The notes under the pieces: model-generated | Seen by the model: the letters and a program-made list of their open reading frames with translations, nothing else | Databases searched by the model: none | Told to the model about the DNA's origin: nothing | Source of the DNA: JAEYFP01 sp964566545 | GTDB taxonomy: Bacteria > Bacillota > Clostridia > Lachnospirales > Lachnospiraceae | Direction: 5' to 3' | Assembly: GCA_964566545.1 (NCBI GenBank) | Contig: CAZMIX010000056.1 | Span: 1 to 15,988 of the forward strand | Length of the DNA: 15,988 nucleotides | Shown here: one piece after another, positions 8,074-15,477 of the stretch | Position numbering within the stretch: position 1 is the stretch's first letter | Layout of the letters: every line of letters begins with the position of its first letter | Translations under genes and position numbers: made by a program

Positions 8074-10200
8074 TTATTCAGCCTCCTTTATTATAACTTT
8101 CAGAGTATCTTCCGCGGTAAACGGAACGTGGTTCAGTTTTGCATGGCATCCCAATGCCTGTTCAACCGCCTCTACATATGCGGCGGGTGCGCCCACCAGC
8201 GGCAACTCACCAGCACCTTTGGCTCCGTACGGCCCGTCCGGGTATTTTTCCACATGCAGCTTGCATATTAAATTTGGTACGTCTTTCGTAGTGGGAATCA
8301 GGTAGTTTGAGAAGGAGTTATTGCGGATACGCCCCTGACTGTCGTAGTCCATCTGCTCAATGGAGGAGTAGCCGATACCCTGCAGATAACCGCCTTCCAT
8401 CTGCCCTACTACGATATTGTAGTCAATGGGTGTCCCGACATCAAAGGAGCCATATGCGCCCAAAATATTGGAAATACCGGTATAGGTATCAATCTCCACC
8501 TCGATGGCGCCAACGCCCCATGAATAAGTAGGATAAGCATCCCCTTTAAATTTATCTAAATAAAATGGAATAACAAAATCAGGTTCTTTAAAGTGTTCCT
8601 CCACGATCTGATCTTCTCCCTCCCTCCACTGACTGCGCAGTTTAATAGCATTGCGGCGTAGAAGTTCGCCGACGGTCATCAAAGAGCGAGAGGCCACAGT
8701 AGGACCGGAATCAGGAACGCGGGCGGTATCCGGATGATTATAATACACCTTCTCTAAAGGAAGATTCAGCTCGTGCGCAACAATTTTAGGGAATGTGGTT
8801 CGCAATCCCTGTCCGATTTCCGCGTTGGAGGCCAAAATTTCCACCGTACCGTCCGGATATTTATGCAGCTTACAGACCGCCTTAATATGATCGCGCTCAC
8901 CGGAGCCGGTAAAGCCCGCACCGTGGAACCATAGGGACATGCCGATACCCTTGCGATAGCGTCCTGTCTGGGGCTTTTGGTATTCCAGGTGCTTTTTCCG
9001 AAAATCAGAAACTCGATCCACTTCCTCAATCATCTCGGGCAGCGGAACTGGGAAATGATATTTGCCTGAAGTGGAAGTGGAATCTCCCTGACGAACGAGA
9101 TTATCTTCCTTAAATTTCAAAGAATCCATACCTAAGTCCCGGGCAATGTGATCCATCATCATCTCCACAGCAAAAAAGGTCTGGGGCGCTCCGAATCCCC
9201 GATAGGCACCGGTAGGGGTGGTATTGGTTTTCAGAGCACGTCCGTGGACATGCAGGTTTTCGACGCGATAGACGCCGCTCGCGCAAATGATGCCTCGCTG
9301 CAAAACGACGGCAGACAGTGTAGTATATGCCCCCGAATTAAATGTTACGTCGATATCCATTGCGGTGACCCTGCCGTCCTTCACCGCGACCTTATAGGTG
9401 CACGAAGAAGGATGCCGCTTGGAGGTAAATTCCATATCCTCCCGACGATCAAAGACGCAGCGAACAGGAGCATTTACTTTTTTTGCCGCTACCGCCACTT
9501 GACAGCCCAGAATAGAAGGAAAGTCCTCTTTTCCGCCGAAACCGCCGCCGGTTACATCCTGAAAAATATGAACCTCATCAGGCTTACAGCCCAGAGCGCG
9601 CATCACCGCGCCGTGAACATAATAAGCGCACTGTATGGAGCCGTGGACATACATATGCCCGTTTTCCTCAGGCTCCGCCATCATACCCTGAGTCTCCAGA
9701 TAGGTTTGGTCTTGATATCCGGTTCTAAATTCTTCCTCATAGATTTTGTCCGCCTCGGCAAACGCCTTGTTCAGATCACCCTTTTCATATTCATAGTTAA
9801 AAAATATGGTGTCTGCTTTACGCAGATCCAGCACCGGCTCCAGCTCCTCATAAGTAACCTTAATGTCTGAGAGAATTCGATCCACGAGTTTTGCATCCGG
9901 ACCAACCACCATTCCGATAGGATCTCCGATGTATTCTACAGTATCCGCGGCAAAAACCGGGGTATCGTCCAAAACGATATTCACATTGTTGTCCCCCGGA
10001 ACATCAGAATGATCCACATAGTAATAGCCTTTTGGCATAATGGGAAGCTCTACGCCGAGCAGTCTGGCTCTGGCCAGTTTGGAGCGAAGCAGCTTGCCGG
10101 TCAGGACACCCTCGTTGGGATAATCTCCAACATAAACAGATCGGCCGGACATTTTCGGTTCGTGATCTTTTTTAACCACTGACTGACTAATTTTTTCCAT
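8074..10200 (-). CDS. Molybdopterin-binding subunit of xanthine dehydrogenase-family hydroxylase
   Basis: Large catalytic subunit of 708 residues. The N-terminal aldehyde-oxidase/xanthine-dehydrogenase a/b-hammerhead domain occupies ~15-125 (KMSGRSVYVGDY). The Mo-binding region follows, with GGGFGGKE (218-225), TGAYRGFGAPQ and NAEIGQGLRT. The C-terminal GAKGAGELPLVGAPA carries the likely base catalyst E665. All key motifs are present, so it should be active with the [2Fe-2S] and FAD subunits that follow. Substrate cannot be read safely; purine, nicotinate-like or aldehyde hydroxylation are all possible. It begins 22 bases after mocA. An in-frame TGA two codons before the ATG rules out an upstream start; the AGGAGG site is 13 bases away, longer than usual, hinting at reduced or coupled translation. 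Confidence 0.9.
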   Translation of the reverse strand: MEKISQSVVKKDHEPKMSGRSVYVGDYPNEGVLTGKLLRSKLARARLLGVELPIMPKGYYYVDHSDVPGDNNVNIVLDDTPVFAADTVEYIGDPIGMVVGPDAKLVDRILSDIKVTYEELEPVLDLRKADTIFFNYEYEKGDLNKAFAEADKIYEEEFRTGYQDQTYLETQGMMAEPEENGHMYVHGSIQCAYYVHGAVMRALGCKPDEVHIFQDVTGGGFGGKEDFPSILGCQVAVAAKKVNAPVRCVFDRREDMEFTSKRHPSSCTYKVAVKDGRVTAMDIDVTFNSGAYTTLSAVVLQRGIICASGVYRVENLHVHGRALKTNTTPTGAYRGFGAPQTFFAVEMMMDHIARDLGMDSLKFKEDNLVRQGDSTSTSGKYHFPVPLPEMIEEVDRVSDFRKKHLEYQKPQTGRYRKGIGMSLWFHGAGFTGSGERDHIKAVCKLHKYPDGTVEILASNAEIGQGLRTTFPKIVAHELNLPLEKVYYNHPDTARVPDSGPTVASRSLMTVGELLRRNAIKLRSQWREGEDQIVEEHFKEPDFVIPFYLDKFKGDAYPTYSWGVGAIEVEIDTYTGISNILGAYGSFDVGTPIDYNIVVGQMEGGYLQGIGYSSIEQMDYDSQGRIRNNSFSNYLIPTTKDVPNLICKLHVEKYPDGPYGAKGAGELPLVGAPAAYVEAVEQALGCHAKLNHVPFTAEDTLKVIIKEAE

Positions 10201-10222
10201 AACTCAATCACAACCTCCTGAT

Positions 10223-10864
10223 TTATTTTTTGAATTCATAAGTTTGTCTGCATCGTTGGTATTCCGGCTGGGTATCCAGATCCACACAAATACCCTCGTC
10301 ATACACCGGAACAGTAAAAATGAGATCCTCGTGCTGCTCCCATAATTGGCGCAGTCCTCCGCTTCCGTGGAAAGCAATGATCTCCGGAATCAGACGCGCA
10401 TCCACAAGCGGAGGGTGTTTTCGAAATCCATCCAGCGTCGGGAACAGCACTCCGGGCGTGGCTGGGAGTCCTGCTTTGAGAAGCTTTTGAAAAGTGGATG
10501 GACAAACTACCGGCATATCACCCGGTAGCAGAAAAAATGCATCGCAAGGCGGGATACTTCTGCAGCCGATTTGGATGGAGTGCAGCATATCTGTTTCTGC
10601 AAAGTCAGGATTGAGTGCCGGAATCACCCGGTTTCCATAGGAGCGCCGCAAAACTGTCTCCACCTCAGTGCAGCGGTATCCCGTGACGACCACAACAGAC
10701 TGGGCGCCTCCGTTCAAAACGCTGCCGACGGTATTTTCAATCATCGTTTTTCCCCGAAACGGCATCAGAGGTTTGAAGTCTCCCATGCGGGAAGAGAGGC
10801 CGGCCGCGAGAACCAGACCACAGATCTGTTGTTGATTGGAAATCAAAAAGCCGCCCCCTTCCAT
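10223..10864 (-). CDS. mocA: MocA-type molybdenum cofactor cytidylyltransferase
   Basis: Nucleotidyltransferase of the MobA/MocA type (213 residues from this start) that would attach CMP to molybdopterin, giving the dinucleotide cofactor used by xanthine dehydrogenase-family enzymes. The nucleotide-binding loop is intact: VLAAGLSSRMGDFKPL (18-33). The Mg-binding motif is LLPGDMPVV with D116, and the second acidic site near 193 is VDLDTQ. It heads the hydroxylase operon and immediately precedes the molybdopterin subunit, matching a role in maturing these enzymes. In selenium-linked clusters such a gene is common; an alternative role on the Se-containing cofactor is possible. Start is uncertain: the ATG at 10864 has a weak GGAGAA site, whereas a TTG at 10846 has GAAGGGGG seven bases upstream and gives a protein starting nearer the conserved loop. 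Confidence 0.85.
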   Translation of the reverse strand: MEGGGFLISNQQQICGLVLAAGLSSRMGDFKPLMPFRGKTMIENTVGSVLNGGAQSVVVVTGYRCTEVETVLRRSYGNRVIPALNPDFAETDMLHSIQIGCRSIPPCDAFFLLPGDMPVVCPSTFQKLLKAGLPATPGVLFPTLDGFRKHPPLVDARLIPEIIAFHGSGGLRQLWEQHEDLIFTVPVYDEGICVDLDTQPEYQRCRQTYEFKK

Positions 10865-10908
10865 CTGAAAGCAATTCTCCGGCTTTTGGCGAGAGTTTTA
10901 TTACTTTT

Positions 10909-10937
10909 ATTATGCAATGAGCGGCTCTTATTTGCAA
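10909..10937 (-). promoter_or_regulatory. Promoter of the mocA-hydroxylase operon
   Basis: Minus strand: TTGCAA (10937-10932), 17-base spacer, CATAAT (10914-10909). The -10 equals that of the regulator gene promoter (CATAAT at 11959-11954). The predicted start is about 38 bases before the mocA ATG. The -35 is the inner part of a dyad arm (see 10931-10962), which would allow direct repression. Confidence 0.6.
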
Positions 10938-10962
10938 CTTCTTTCCAAAAGGAACTTGCAAA
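10931..10962. promoter_or_regulatory. Dyad TTTGCAA-N18-TTGCAAA, candidate operator
   Basis: Perfect seven-base arms TTTGCAA (10931-10937) and TTGCAAA (10956-10962), with an inner TTCC-AAAA-GGAA palindrome (10943-10954). One arm covers the -35 of the mocA promoter and the other reaches to within five bases of the regulator stop codon. No T tract makes it a convincing terminator. It is a plausible binding site for the ModE-like regulator encoded next door, but this is inference from position and symmetry only. Confidence 0.4.
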
Positions 10963-10967
10963 TTTTA

Positions 10968-11894
10968 TTATAAAATTTTTGTTGTCAAAAACAATTCTTG
11001 AAACCGGCTTTGTGTAAAATGAAAGATTTCTTCTTCGAAGTTTTGATAGGCCAGCAAAAATGCGGTTCCGCGCGCTGTCAAAACGGTGTTGCCGCCATGC
11101 TTCCCGCCTTGTCTGCGTTCTACAACAGGATAGCCCAATTCCAATTCCAGCCGGTTAATCATATCCCAGGCCTTTCCGTAGGAAAGCGAAATCGCGCCAC
11201 AAGCTTTTCGCATATTGTGGGTATCGGAAATCAAAAACAGCAGTAATTTTAGCCGTGCATTAAAAAATGCGTTTTCCCGTTCAATGCTCATGCGGATTAC
11301 GGGGTGAAGGAGCGCATGATTATGTTCGGATAATCTTGCCTGAAGCTGTTCTTCATTATGCACGCTAGTCAAAATGCCTTTATCCTCTACCGGAAGCCAT
11401 TTTCTTTTCTCATCCAGCAGGCGGATCAGGCCACGCAGACCATCTTTACCCTCGTAGGCCAGAATATTAGGAATAATTTGCTCTGAAAGTATGATGGGAT
11501 GCCCACCTTGTCCGTGGTAAGAGGGAGTTACGATATCTCCGTCCATGTTTTTCAGCCTGATAAGCGTATCTGGCATAAACATAGGGACATTTACCGGAGC
11601 AAATGCGATTCGGTCGCATTTGCCCGACAAATACTGCAGACCGATTTTTATGGAGTCTAATAGCTGCGGATAGTCCGGCTGCTCGTTTGCAATAAAAATA
11701 ACCCCATAATTGCTCAACTGATATTTGACTTCTTCTTCATCTGCGCCGGTAATAATAACAATTGGGAAAATGCCGGCCTGTTGAAAGGAAATTACGATTC
11801 GTTTTATAATGGGAATTGTGCCGATCCGGAGCATTGGCAAGGCGGCTTTTTTGCTGGCCGCCGCAATCAGGCCTCCAAATTTGCTTATTTTCAT
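10968..11894 (-). CDS. Degenerate MocA-like domain fused to ModE-type winged helix; candidate regulator
   Basis: Protein of 308 residues in two parts. Residues 1-190 resemble a MocA/MobA nucleotidyltransferase fold, but the signature loop is lost: LIAAASKKAALPMLRIG (9-25) replaces LAAGxSxRMGxxK. The Mg-binding GDMP becomes VNVP (101-104), and the second acidic motif becomes TSVHNEEQ (176-183). Residues ~213-285 closely resemble the ModE DNA-binding domain, with SYGKAWDMINRLE and RRQGGKHGGNTVLTARG matching the SYKSAWD and GGKGGGGAVLT regions of ModE. It is therefore probably a transcription factor whose dead enzyme domain may bind a nucleotide or molybdopterin ligand. It is encoded directly upstream of the intact mocA and hydroxylase genes, on the same strand, from its own promoter. 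The ATG at 11894 has GAGGG seven bases upstream; a GTG 21 bases earlier is less likely. The sensor function is inference. Confidence 0.85.
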   Translation of the reverse strand: MKISKFGGLIAAASKKAALPMLRIGTIPIIKRIVISFQQAGIFPIVIITGADEEEVKYQLSNYGVIFIANEQPDYPQLLDSIKIGLQYLSGKCDRIAFAPVNVPMFMPDTLIRLKNMDGDIVTPSYHGQGGHPIILSEQIIPNILAYEGKDGLRGLIRLLDEKRKWLPVEDKGILTSVHNEEQLQARLSEHNHALLHPVIRMSIERENAFFNARLKLLLFLISDTHNMRKACGAISLSYGKAWDMINRLELELGYPVVERRQGGKHGGNTVLTARGTAFLLAYQNFEEEIFHFTQSRFQELFLTTKIL

Positions 11895-11953
11895 ACGACA
11901 GCCCTCGATGATCACCAGTAAGTTGGTTCTGTTTGTCAGCTTGTTTTGGGTTT

Positions 11954-11982
11954 ATTATGCACAATTTTTTATCATGTGTCAA
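11954..11982 (-). promoter_or_regulatory. Promoter of the ModE-like regulator gene
   Basis: Minus strand: perfect TTGACA (11982-11977), 17-base spacer, CATAAT (11959-11954; 5/6). It lies 60 bases before the ATG. It is divergent from the HD-domain gene promoter (12030-12058). A GC-rich GCCG-N6-CGGC repeat sits just upstream of the -35 (about 11985-11998). Confidence 0.7.
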
Positions 11983-12029
11983 TTGCCGCCAAAACGGCTG
12001 CATTTCTAAACTTTAACAAATATAAGGAA

Positions 12030-12058
12030 TTGTCTTTCTATGAAAACTGCGTTATACT
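12030..12058 (+). promoter_or_regulatory. Promoter of the HD-domain / tcdA gene pair
   Basis: TTGTCT (12030-12035; 4/6), 17-base spacer, TATACT (12053-12058; 5/6), 45 bases before the ATG at 12104. The strong ribosome binding site GAGAGGAGAGG follows. Confidence 0.55.
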
Positions 12059-12103
12059 TTGAATAGTGCAGTCGGGTTTTAGAAAGAGAGGAGAGGGTCT
12101 TTT

Positions 12104-12673
12104 ATGGAGACGAGACAATTTTTGGATTTTTTAGGGAAAATAGAGAAGCTGAAATCCAATACGCGTCACTGCTATACCGCAGACGGTGTCCATGAGGTTG
12201 TTGCGGCACATACGTGGAGAATCGCAACAATGGCAATGCTGCTTAAAAAGGAATTTCCGGAGATTTATATGGACAAGGTAATCCGGATGTGCCTGATCCA
12301 TGATTGGGGAGAGGCAGTCACCGGAGATATTCCCTCCTTTGATAAGACGGAGGAAAATGAGGAGGTAGAAAGGCAGGCGGTCGACGGTCTGCTTCGCATG
12401 CTGCCGGAAGATGCTTATGAGGAGCTGACCGAACTTTTTGCGGAGATGGAGGCACTCGAAACAAAGGAAGCGCGGTTTTATAAGGCACTTGACAAGCTGG
12501 AGGCGGTGATTTCGCATAATGAAAGCGATATCAGCACATGGATTCCGCTGGAATATGAGCTGCAGATGGTTGCTGCCACGGAGGAAATCAAGGGATTTCC
12601 GTTCCTAGAGGAGCTGCGGGAGCTAATGAAAGAGGACACAAAGGAAAAGATCAAAAAAAGCAAGGCAGTTTAA
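12104..12673 (+). CDS. HD-domain phosphohydrolase (YfbR/HDDC2-like)
   Basis: Cytoplasmic metal-dependent phosphohydrolase of 189 residues. The HD-domain metal ligands are visible: H36 (AAHTWR), H66-D67 (LIHDWGE) and D130 (ALDKLEA). E70 and D75 (VTGDIP) also match the catalytic residues of YfbR-type 5'-deoxynucleotidases. The Arg-Trp pair that helps YfbR bind its substrate is not evident, so nucleotide specificity is open. Start ATG follows a GAGGAGAGG site. The downstream tcdA gene begins 14 bases after the stop, so the pair is probably co-transcribed. A housekeeping nucleotide-cleanup role is likely. Confidence 0.85.
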   Translation: METRQFLDFLGKIEKLKSNTRHCYTADGVHEVVAAHTWRIATMAMLLKKEFPEIYMDKVIRMCLIHDWGEAVTGDIPSFDKTEENEEVERQAVDGLLRMLPEDAYEELTELFAEMEALETKEARFYKALDKLEAVISHNESDISTWIPLEYELQMVAATEEIKGFPFLEELRELMKEDTKEKIKKSKAV

Positions 12674-12687
12674 ACAGAGGGCTATTT

Positions 12688-13395
12688 ATGCAGACACAGT
12701 TTTCCAGAACGGAACAACAAATAGGAAAAGAGGCGGTAAAGAAGCTGCGGACTTCTTCGGTCGCCGTGTTTGGGATCGGCGGTGTCGGCGGCTATGTCGT
12801 CGAGGCGCTCGCCAGAAGCGGGATTGGCATGCTGACCATTTTCGATAATGATATGATCGGCCTGACCAATTTAAACAGGCAGATCATTGCCACGCACAGT
12901 ACAATCGGTGAATACAAGGTAGACGTGGCAAAGAGACGGATACTGGACATTAATCCGGAGGCGCAGGTTATTGCAAACCGAATGTTTTTTCTGCCGGAAA
13001 ATGCGGAAGAAATAGAGTTTACCCGATTTGACTATGTAGTGGATGCGATTGATACGGTAACAGGGAAAATCGAGCTGGTCATGTGCGCAAAGAAGGCGGG
13101 CATCCCAATCATCTGCTCGATGGGTGCAGGCAATAAGCTTGAGGCCTCCATGCTTGAAGTTGCGGATATTTATCAAACGTCGGTCTGCCCACTTGCGAAG
13201 GTCATGCGCCGGGAGCTGAAGGCAAGGGGTATTGAAGCGTGCAAGGTCGTATATTCCAGGGAGCAGCCGAAAAGACCGCTTCCGACCGATGAGGTTACAA
13301 ATAAAAGGCAGGTGCCGGCAAGCAATGCATTTGTTCCGGCTGTGGCAGGTTTGATTATGGCAGGCGAGGTTGTAAAGGATTTGTGCGGGATTTAG
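12688..13395 (+). CDS. tcdA: tRNA threonylcarbamoyladenosine dehydratase TcdA
   Basis: E1-like enzyme (235 residues) that uses ATP to cyclise N6-threonylcarbamoyladenosine at position 37 of ANN-reading tRNAs. Visible family marks are the N-terminal FSRTEQQIGKEAVKKL, the ATP-binding GIGGVGGYVVEAL (~29-41) and the acidic-Asn-Arg signature DNDMIGLTNLNRQI. DAIDTVTGKIELV and CSMGAGNKLEASM follow; the latter is the segment where homologues have GAGxKxDP. It is slightly shorter than the Escherichia coli protein, as is common in Firmicutes. GAGGG precedes the start. The gene converges on tRNA-Lys, and no + strand terminator with a T tract is seen after it. Confidence 0.9.
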   Translation: MQTQFSRTEQQIGKEAVKKLRTSSVAVFGIGGVGGYVVEALARSGIGMLTIFDNDMIGLTNLNRQIIATHSTIGEYKVDVAKRRILDINPEAQVIANRMFFLPENAEEIEFTRFDYVVDAIDTVTGKIELVMCAKKAGIPIICSMGAGNKLEASMLEVADIYQTSVCPLAKVMRRELKARGIEACKVVYSREQPKRPLPTDEVTNKRQVPASNAFVPAVAGLIMAGEVVKDLCGI

Positions 13396-13411
13396 GATTT
13401 CGAATCTATGC

Positions 13412-13439
13412 AAAAAAAAGCACCGACCCCATGGCACTT
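13412..13439 (-). terminator. Intrinsic terminator of tRNA-Lys
   Basis: Minus strand: AAGTGCC, loop ATGGGGTC, GGTGCTT, then a continuous T run to 13412. The seven-base-pair stem includes two G:T pairs. It lies 26 bases after the tRNA 3' end. On the + strand there is no T tract, so it does not obviously end tcdA. Confidence 0.65.
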
Positions 13440-13465
13440 ACGTCCACAAAATCAGCACTTTACAA

Positions 13466-13538
13466 TGCGCGACCAGGGGCTCGAACCCTGGACACCCTGA
13501 TTAAGAGTCAGGTGCTCTACCAACTGAGCTAGTCGCGC
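13466..13538 (-). tRNA. tRNA-Lys (anticodon CTT)
   Basis: Full cloverleaf on the minus strand. The acceptor is GCGCGAC/GTCGCGC and the D arm has GCTC-AGTTGGTA-GAGC. The anticodon stem is CCTGA/TCAGG with loop CTCTTAA, giving anticodon CTT (reads AAG). The T arm contains the standard GGTTCGAGCCC. Discriminator A; the following bases are TTG, so CCA is not encoded, as with the tRNA-Pro in this window. Confidence 0.96.
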
Positions 13539-13558
13539 TTATTGGTAACGCAAGGACT

Positions 13559-13587
13559 ATTATATTATATAGTTTTTAGAAATGCAA
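13559..13587 (-). promoter_or_regulatory. Promoter for tRNA-Lys
   Basis: Minus strand: TTGCAT (13587-13582; 4/6), 17-base spacer, perfect TATAAT (13564-13559), about 20 bases before the mature tRNA 5' end. This is consistent with a strong stable-RNA promoter. The same short intergenic space must also hold whatever drives tatD on the other strand; no clear + strand promoter was found there. Confidence 0.7.
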
Positions 13588-13641
13588 GCATTTTTTGAAA
13601 AATGTTAATTATATGAAGTAAGAAACTAAGAGGAAGCAAAA

Positions 13642-14412
13642 ATGATATTTGAAACACACGCACATTATGACGATCCCGTATTTGACGAGGACAGAGAGAA
13701 ACTGTTATTACAGCTTGAAGAAGTTGGAATTTTTTATGTCGTGAACGTCTCCTCTGATCTGGAAAGCTGCGTACGCACGTTGGAGTTGACAAAGCGCCAT
13801 CCGTTTTTATACGGAGCTTTGGGCATTCACCCAAACTCCACCGGGAAGCTGACGGAGGAAGACATTGGATGGATTGGTGAAAAGAGCAAGGAAAAGAAAA
13901 TCGTGGCGATTGGGGAAATCGGCTTGGATTATTACTGGGATGAGCCGGAAAGAAATATTCAGAAAAAATGGTTTGTCCGGCAGTTGGCGCTTGCAAAGGA
14001 AAAAGGGCTTCCGGTCATTATACACAGCAGGGACGCTGCAAAGGACACGTTGGATGTTATGAAAGAGCAGCGAGCAGAGGAGATTGGCGGCGTTATCCAT
14101 TGCTTTTCCTATGGTCCAGAGATTGCTGAGGAATATTTAAAAATGGGATTCCATATTGGAATCGGCGGCGTGCTGACATTTCAGAACGCGAAAAAGCTGA
14201 AGGAAGTAGTAGATATGGTTCCGCTTGACCGGATTCTGGTGGAGACGGACAGTCCATACCTTGCGCCGGTACCGAAAAGGGGGAAGAGAAATTCTTCGTT
14301 AAATATTCCATATATAATAGAAGAAATAGGAAAGATCAAAGGGCTTACAGCGGAGGAAATCGAAAGAGCCACGACGGCAAACGCAAAAAGACTGTATCGG
14401 ATCAGCGAATAA
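13642..14412 (+). CDS. tatD: TatD family metal-dependent DNase
   Basis: TIM-barrel metallohydrolase of 256 residues, full length for the family, acting as a 3'-5' DNase or deaminating-type hydrolase in the cytoplasm. The metal ligands are all in place: H6 and H8 (ETHAHYDD), E92 (GEIGLDYYWD), H128 (VIIHSRDA), H153 (GVIHCFSY) and D203 (LVETDSPYLAP). The start ATG follows AAGAGGAAG with normal spacing. rsmA follows on the same strand after 37 bases, a common Firmicute pairing. In Bacillus the rnmV gene (RNase M5) lies between the two; it is absent here. Confidence 0.93.
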   Translation: MIFETHAHYDDPVFDEDREKLLLQLEEVGIFYVVNVSSDLESCVRTLELTKRHPFLYGALGIHPNSTGKLTEEDIGWIGEKSKEKKIVAIGEIGLDYYWDEPERNIQKKWFVRQLALAKEKGLPVIIHSRDAAKDTLDVMKEQRAEEIGGVIHCFSYGPEIAEEYLKMGFHIGIGGVLTFQNAKKLKEVVDMVPLDRILVETDSPYLAPVPKRGKRNSSLNIPYIIEEIGKIKGLTAEEIERATTANAKRLYRISE

Positions 14413-14449
14413 AAACTAGAGGAAACGGAAAGTGTTAGGAGAAAAAGGT

Positions 14450-15343
14450 ATGGTATCATTGGGAAACCCGACAAATACGGCAGCAATCATACAGAAATAC
14501 CAATTTGTTTTTCAGAAAAAGTATGGACAGAATTTTTTAATTGATACGCATGTGCTTGATAAGATTATTCAGGCTGCCGAAATTACAAAGGATGATTATG
14601 TCATTGAGATTGGTCCGGGAATCGGTACGATGACGCAGCATTTATGCGAGAATGCAAGAGGTGTTGCCGCAATTGAAATCGACAGGGCGCTCATCCCGAT
14701 ACTCAATGAAACGCTTGCGGATTATGATAACGTTTCTATTATTAATGGGGATATTCTAAAAATTGATCTTATAAAATTGATTAATGAAAAAAATGACGGA
14801 AGACCGGTCAAAATTGTAGCCAATCTTCCTTATTATATTACGACGCCGATCATTATGTGGCTGTTTGAATCGCATGTGCCGGTTTTTAGCATTACGGTTA
14901 TGGTGCAAAAGGAAGTAGCCGATCGCATGCAGGTAGGGCCCGGCACGAAGGATTACGGGGCGCTTTCTTTGGCGGTGCAGTATTATGCGAAGCCCCGGAT
15001 CGTTACGACCGTATCGCCCAACTGTTTTATACCGCGCCCCAAGGTGGGATCCGCAGTAATCCACCTGTCCGTATATGAGAAGCCGGTGGTGCAGGCGGAG
15101 GATGAGAAGCTTTTGTTTCGAATTATCAGGGCGTCTTTTAATCAAAGAAGGAAAACACTTGTAAACAGCCTTTATAATTCTTCAGAGCTGTCATTTGAAA
15201 AAGAACAGATCATAAATGCGCTGGAAACAATGGGAATTTCGGAAAATATACGTGGAGAGGCATTAACGCTTAAGCAGTTTGCAGAGCTAAGCAATTGTCT
15301 AAACTGTACCAATAATTATATTAATTTAAAGAAAACAGAATAA
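14450..15343 (+). CDS. rsmA: 16S rRNA adenine dimethyltransferase RsmA (KsgA)
   Basis: S-adenosylmethionine-dependent enzyme that dimethylates A1518 and A1519 of 16S rRNA late in 30S assembly. From this start it has 297 residues, the usual length. The N-terminal KKYGQNFLID is diagnostic. SAM-binding motif I is EIGPGIGTMT (53-62), followed by AIEIDRAL, GDILKID and the catalytic motif IV NLPYY (N125-Y129). The C-terminal domain contains FIPRPKVGSAV and FNQRRKTL. The ATG at 14450 is preferred because AGGAG lies eight bases upstream; a GTG at 14432 with AGAGGA upstream would add six residues. No clear terminator follows; the downstream 50 bases are AT-rich. Confidence 0.95.
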   Translation: MVSLGNPTNTAAIIQKYQFVFQKKYGQNFLIDTHVLDKIIQAAEITKDDYVIEIGPGIGTMTQHLCENARGVAAIEIDRALIPILNETLADYDNVSIINGDILKIDLIKLINEKNDGRPVKIVANLPYYITTPIIMWLFESHVPVFSITVMVQKEVADRMQVGPGTKDYGALSLAVQYYAKPRIVTTVSPNCFIPRPKVGSAVIHLSVYEKPVVQAEDEKLLFRIIRASFNQRRKTLVNSLYNSSELSFEKEQIINALETMGISENIRGEALTLKQFAELSNCLNCTNNYINLKKTE

Positions 15344-15399
15344 TATACGCAAAGTAAACTATAAATATATAATAAATTTATAAATAAACTGCAAACTAG

Positions 15400-15428
15400 T
15401 TGACAAGGGGATAGCCTGATGCTATAAT
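15400..15428 (+). promoter_or_regulatory. Perfect-consensus sigma-A promoter
   Basis: TTGACA (15400-15405), exactly 17 bases, TATAAT (15423-15428): 12 of 12 consensus positions with ideal spacing. It would start transcription near 15435 and drive the short peptide-coding transcript that ends at 15653. Confidence 0.85.
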
Positions 15429-15477
15429 ACATCTATCAATCAGAAACCTGTTTTTTTATTATAATTGAGGAGTCTTA

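Noticed and set aside
10201..10222. In-frame TGA just before the molybdopterin subunit start, considered as selenocysteine or an extended start
   Set aside because: Only two codons separate it from a normal ATG and no upstream coding or SECIS-like fold is needed; an untranslated gap between genes explains it.
11985..11998. GCCG-CCAAAA-CGGC inverted repeat upstream of the regulator promoter
   Set aside because: Four-base arms only and no copy at the mocA promoter; too weak to call an operator.
12050..12058. CGTTATAC in the HD-gene promoter as a possible ModE half-site
   Set aside because: Single half-site without a partner arm, overlapping an ordinary -10; could easily be chance.
13412..13439. 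Resemblance of GGTCGGTGCTTTTTT to the tail of Cas9 tracrRNA
   Set aside because: Only the terminator-like end is similar. There is no repeat array, anti-repeat or cas gene nearby, and it fits as the tRNA-Lys terminator.
15441..15467. CAGAAACCTG followed by seven T as a possible early terminator in the short transcript
   Set aside because: The stem would have only three base pairs, too weak to terminate transcription.
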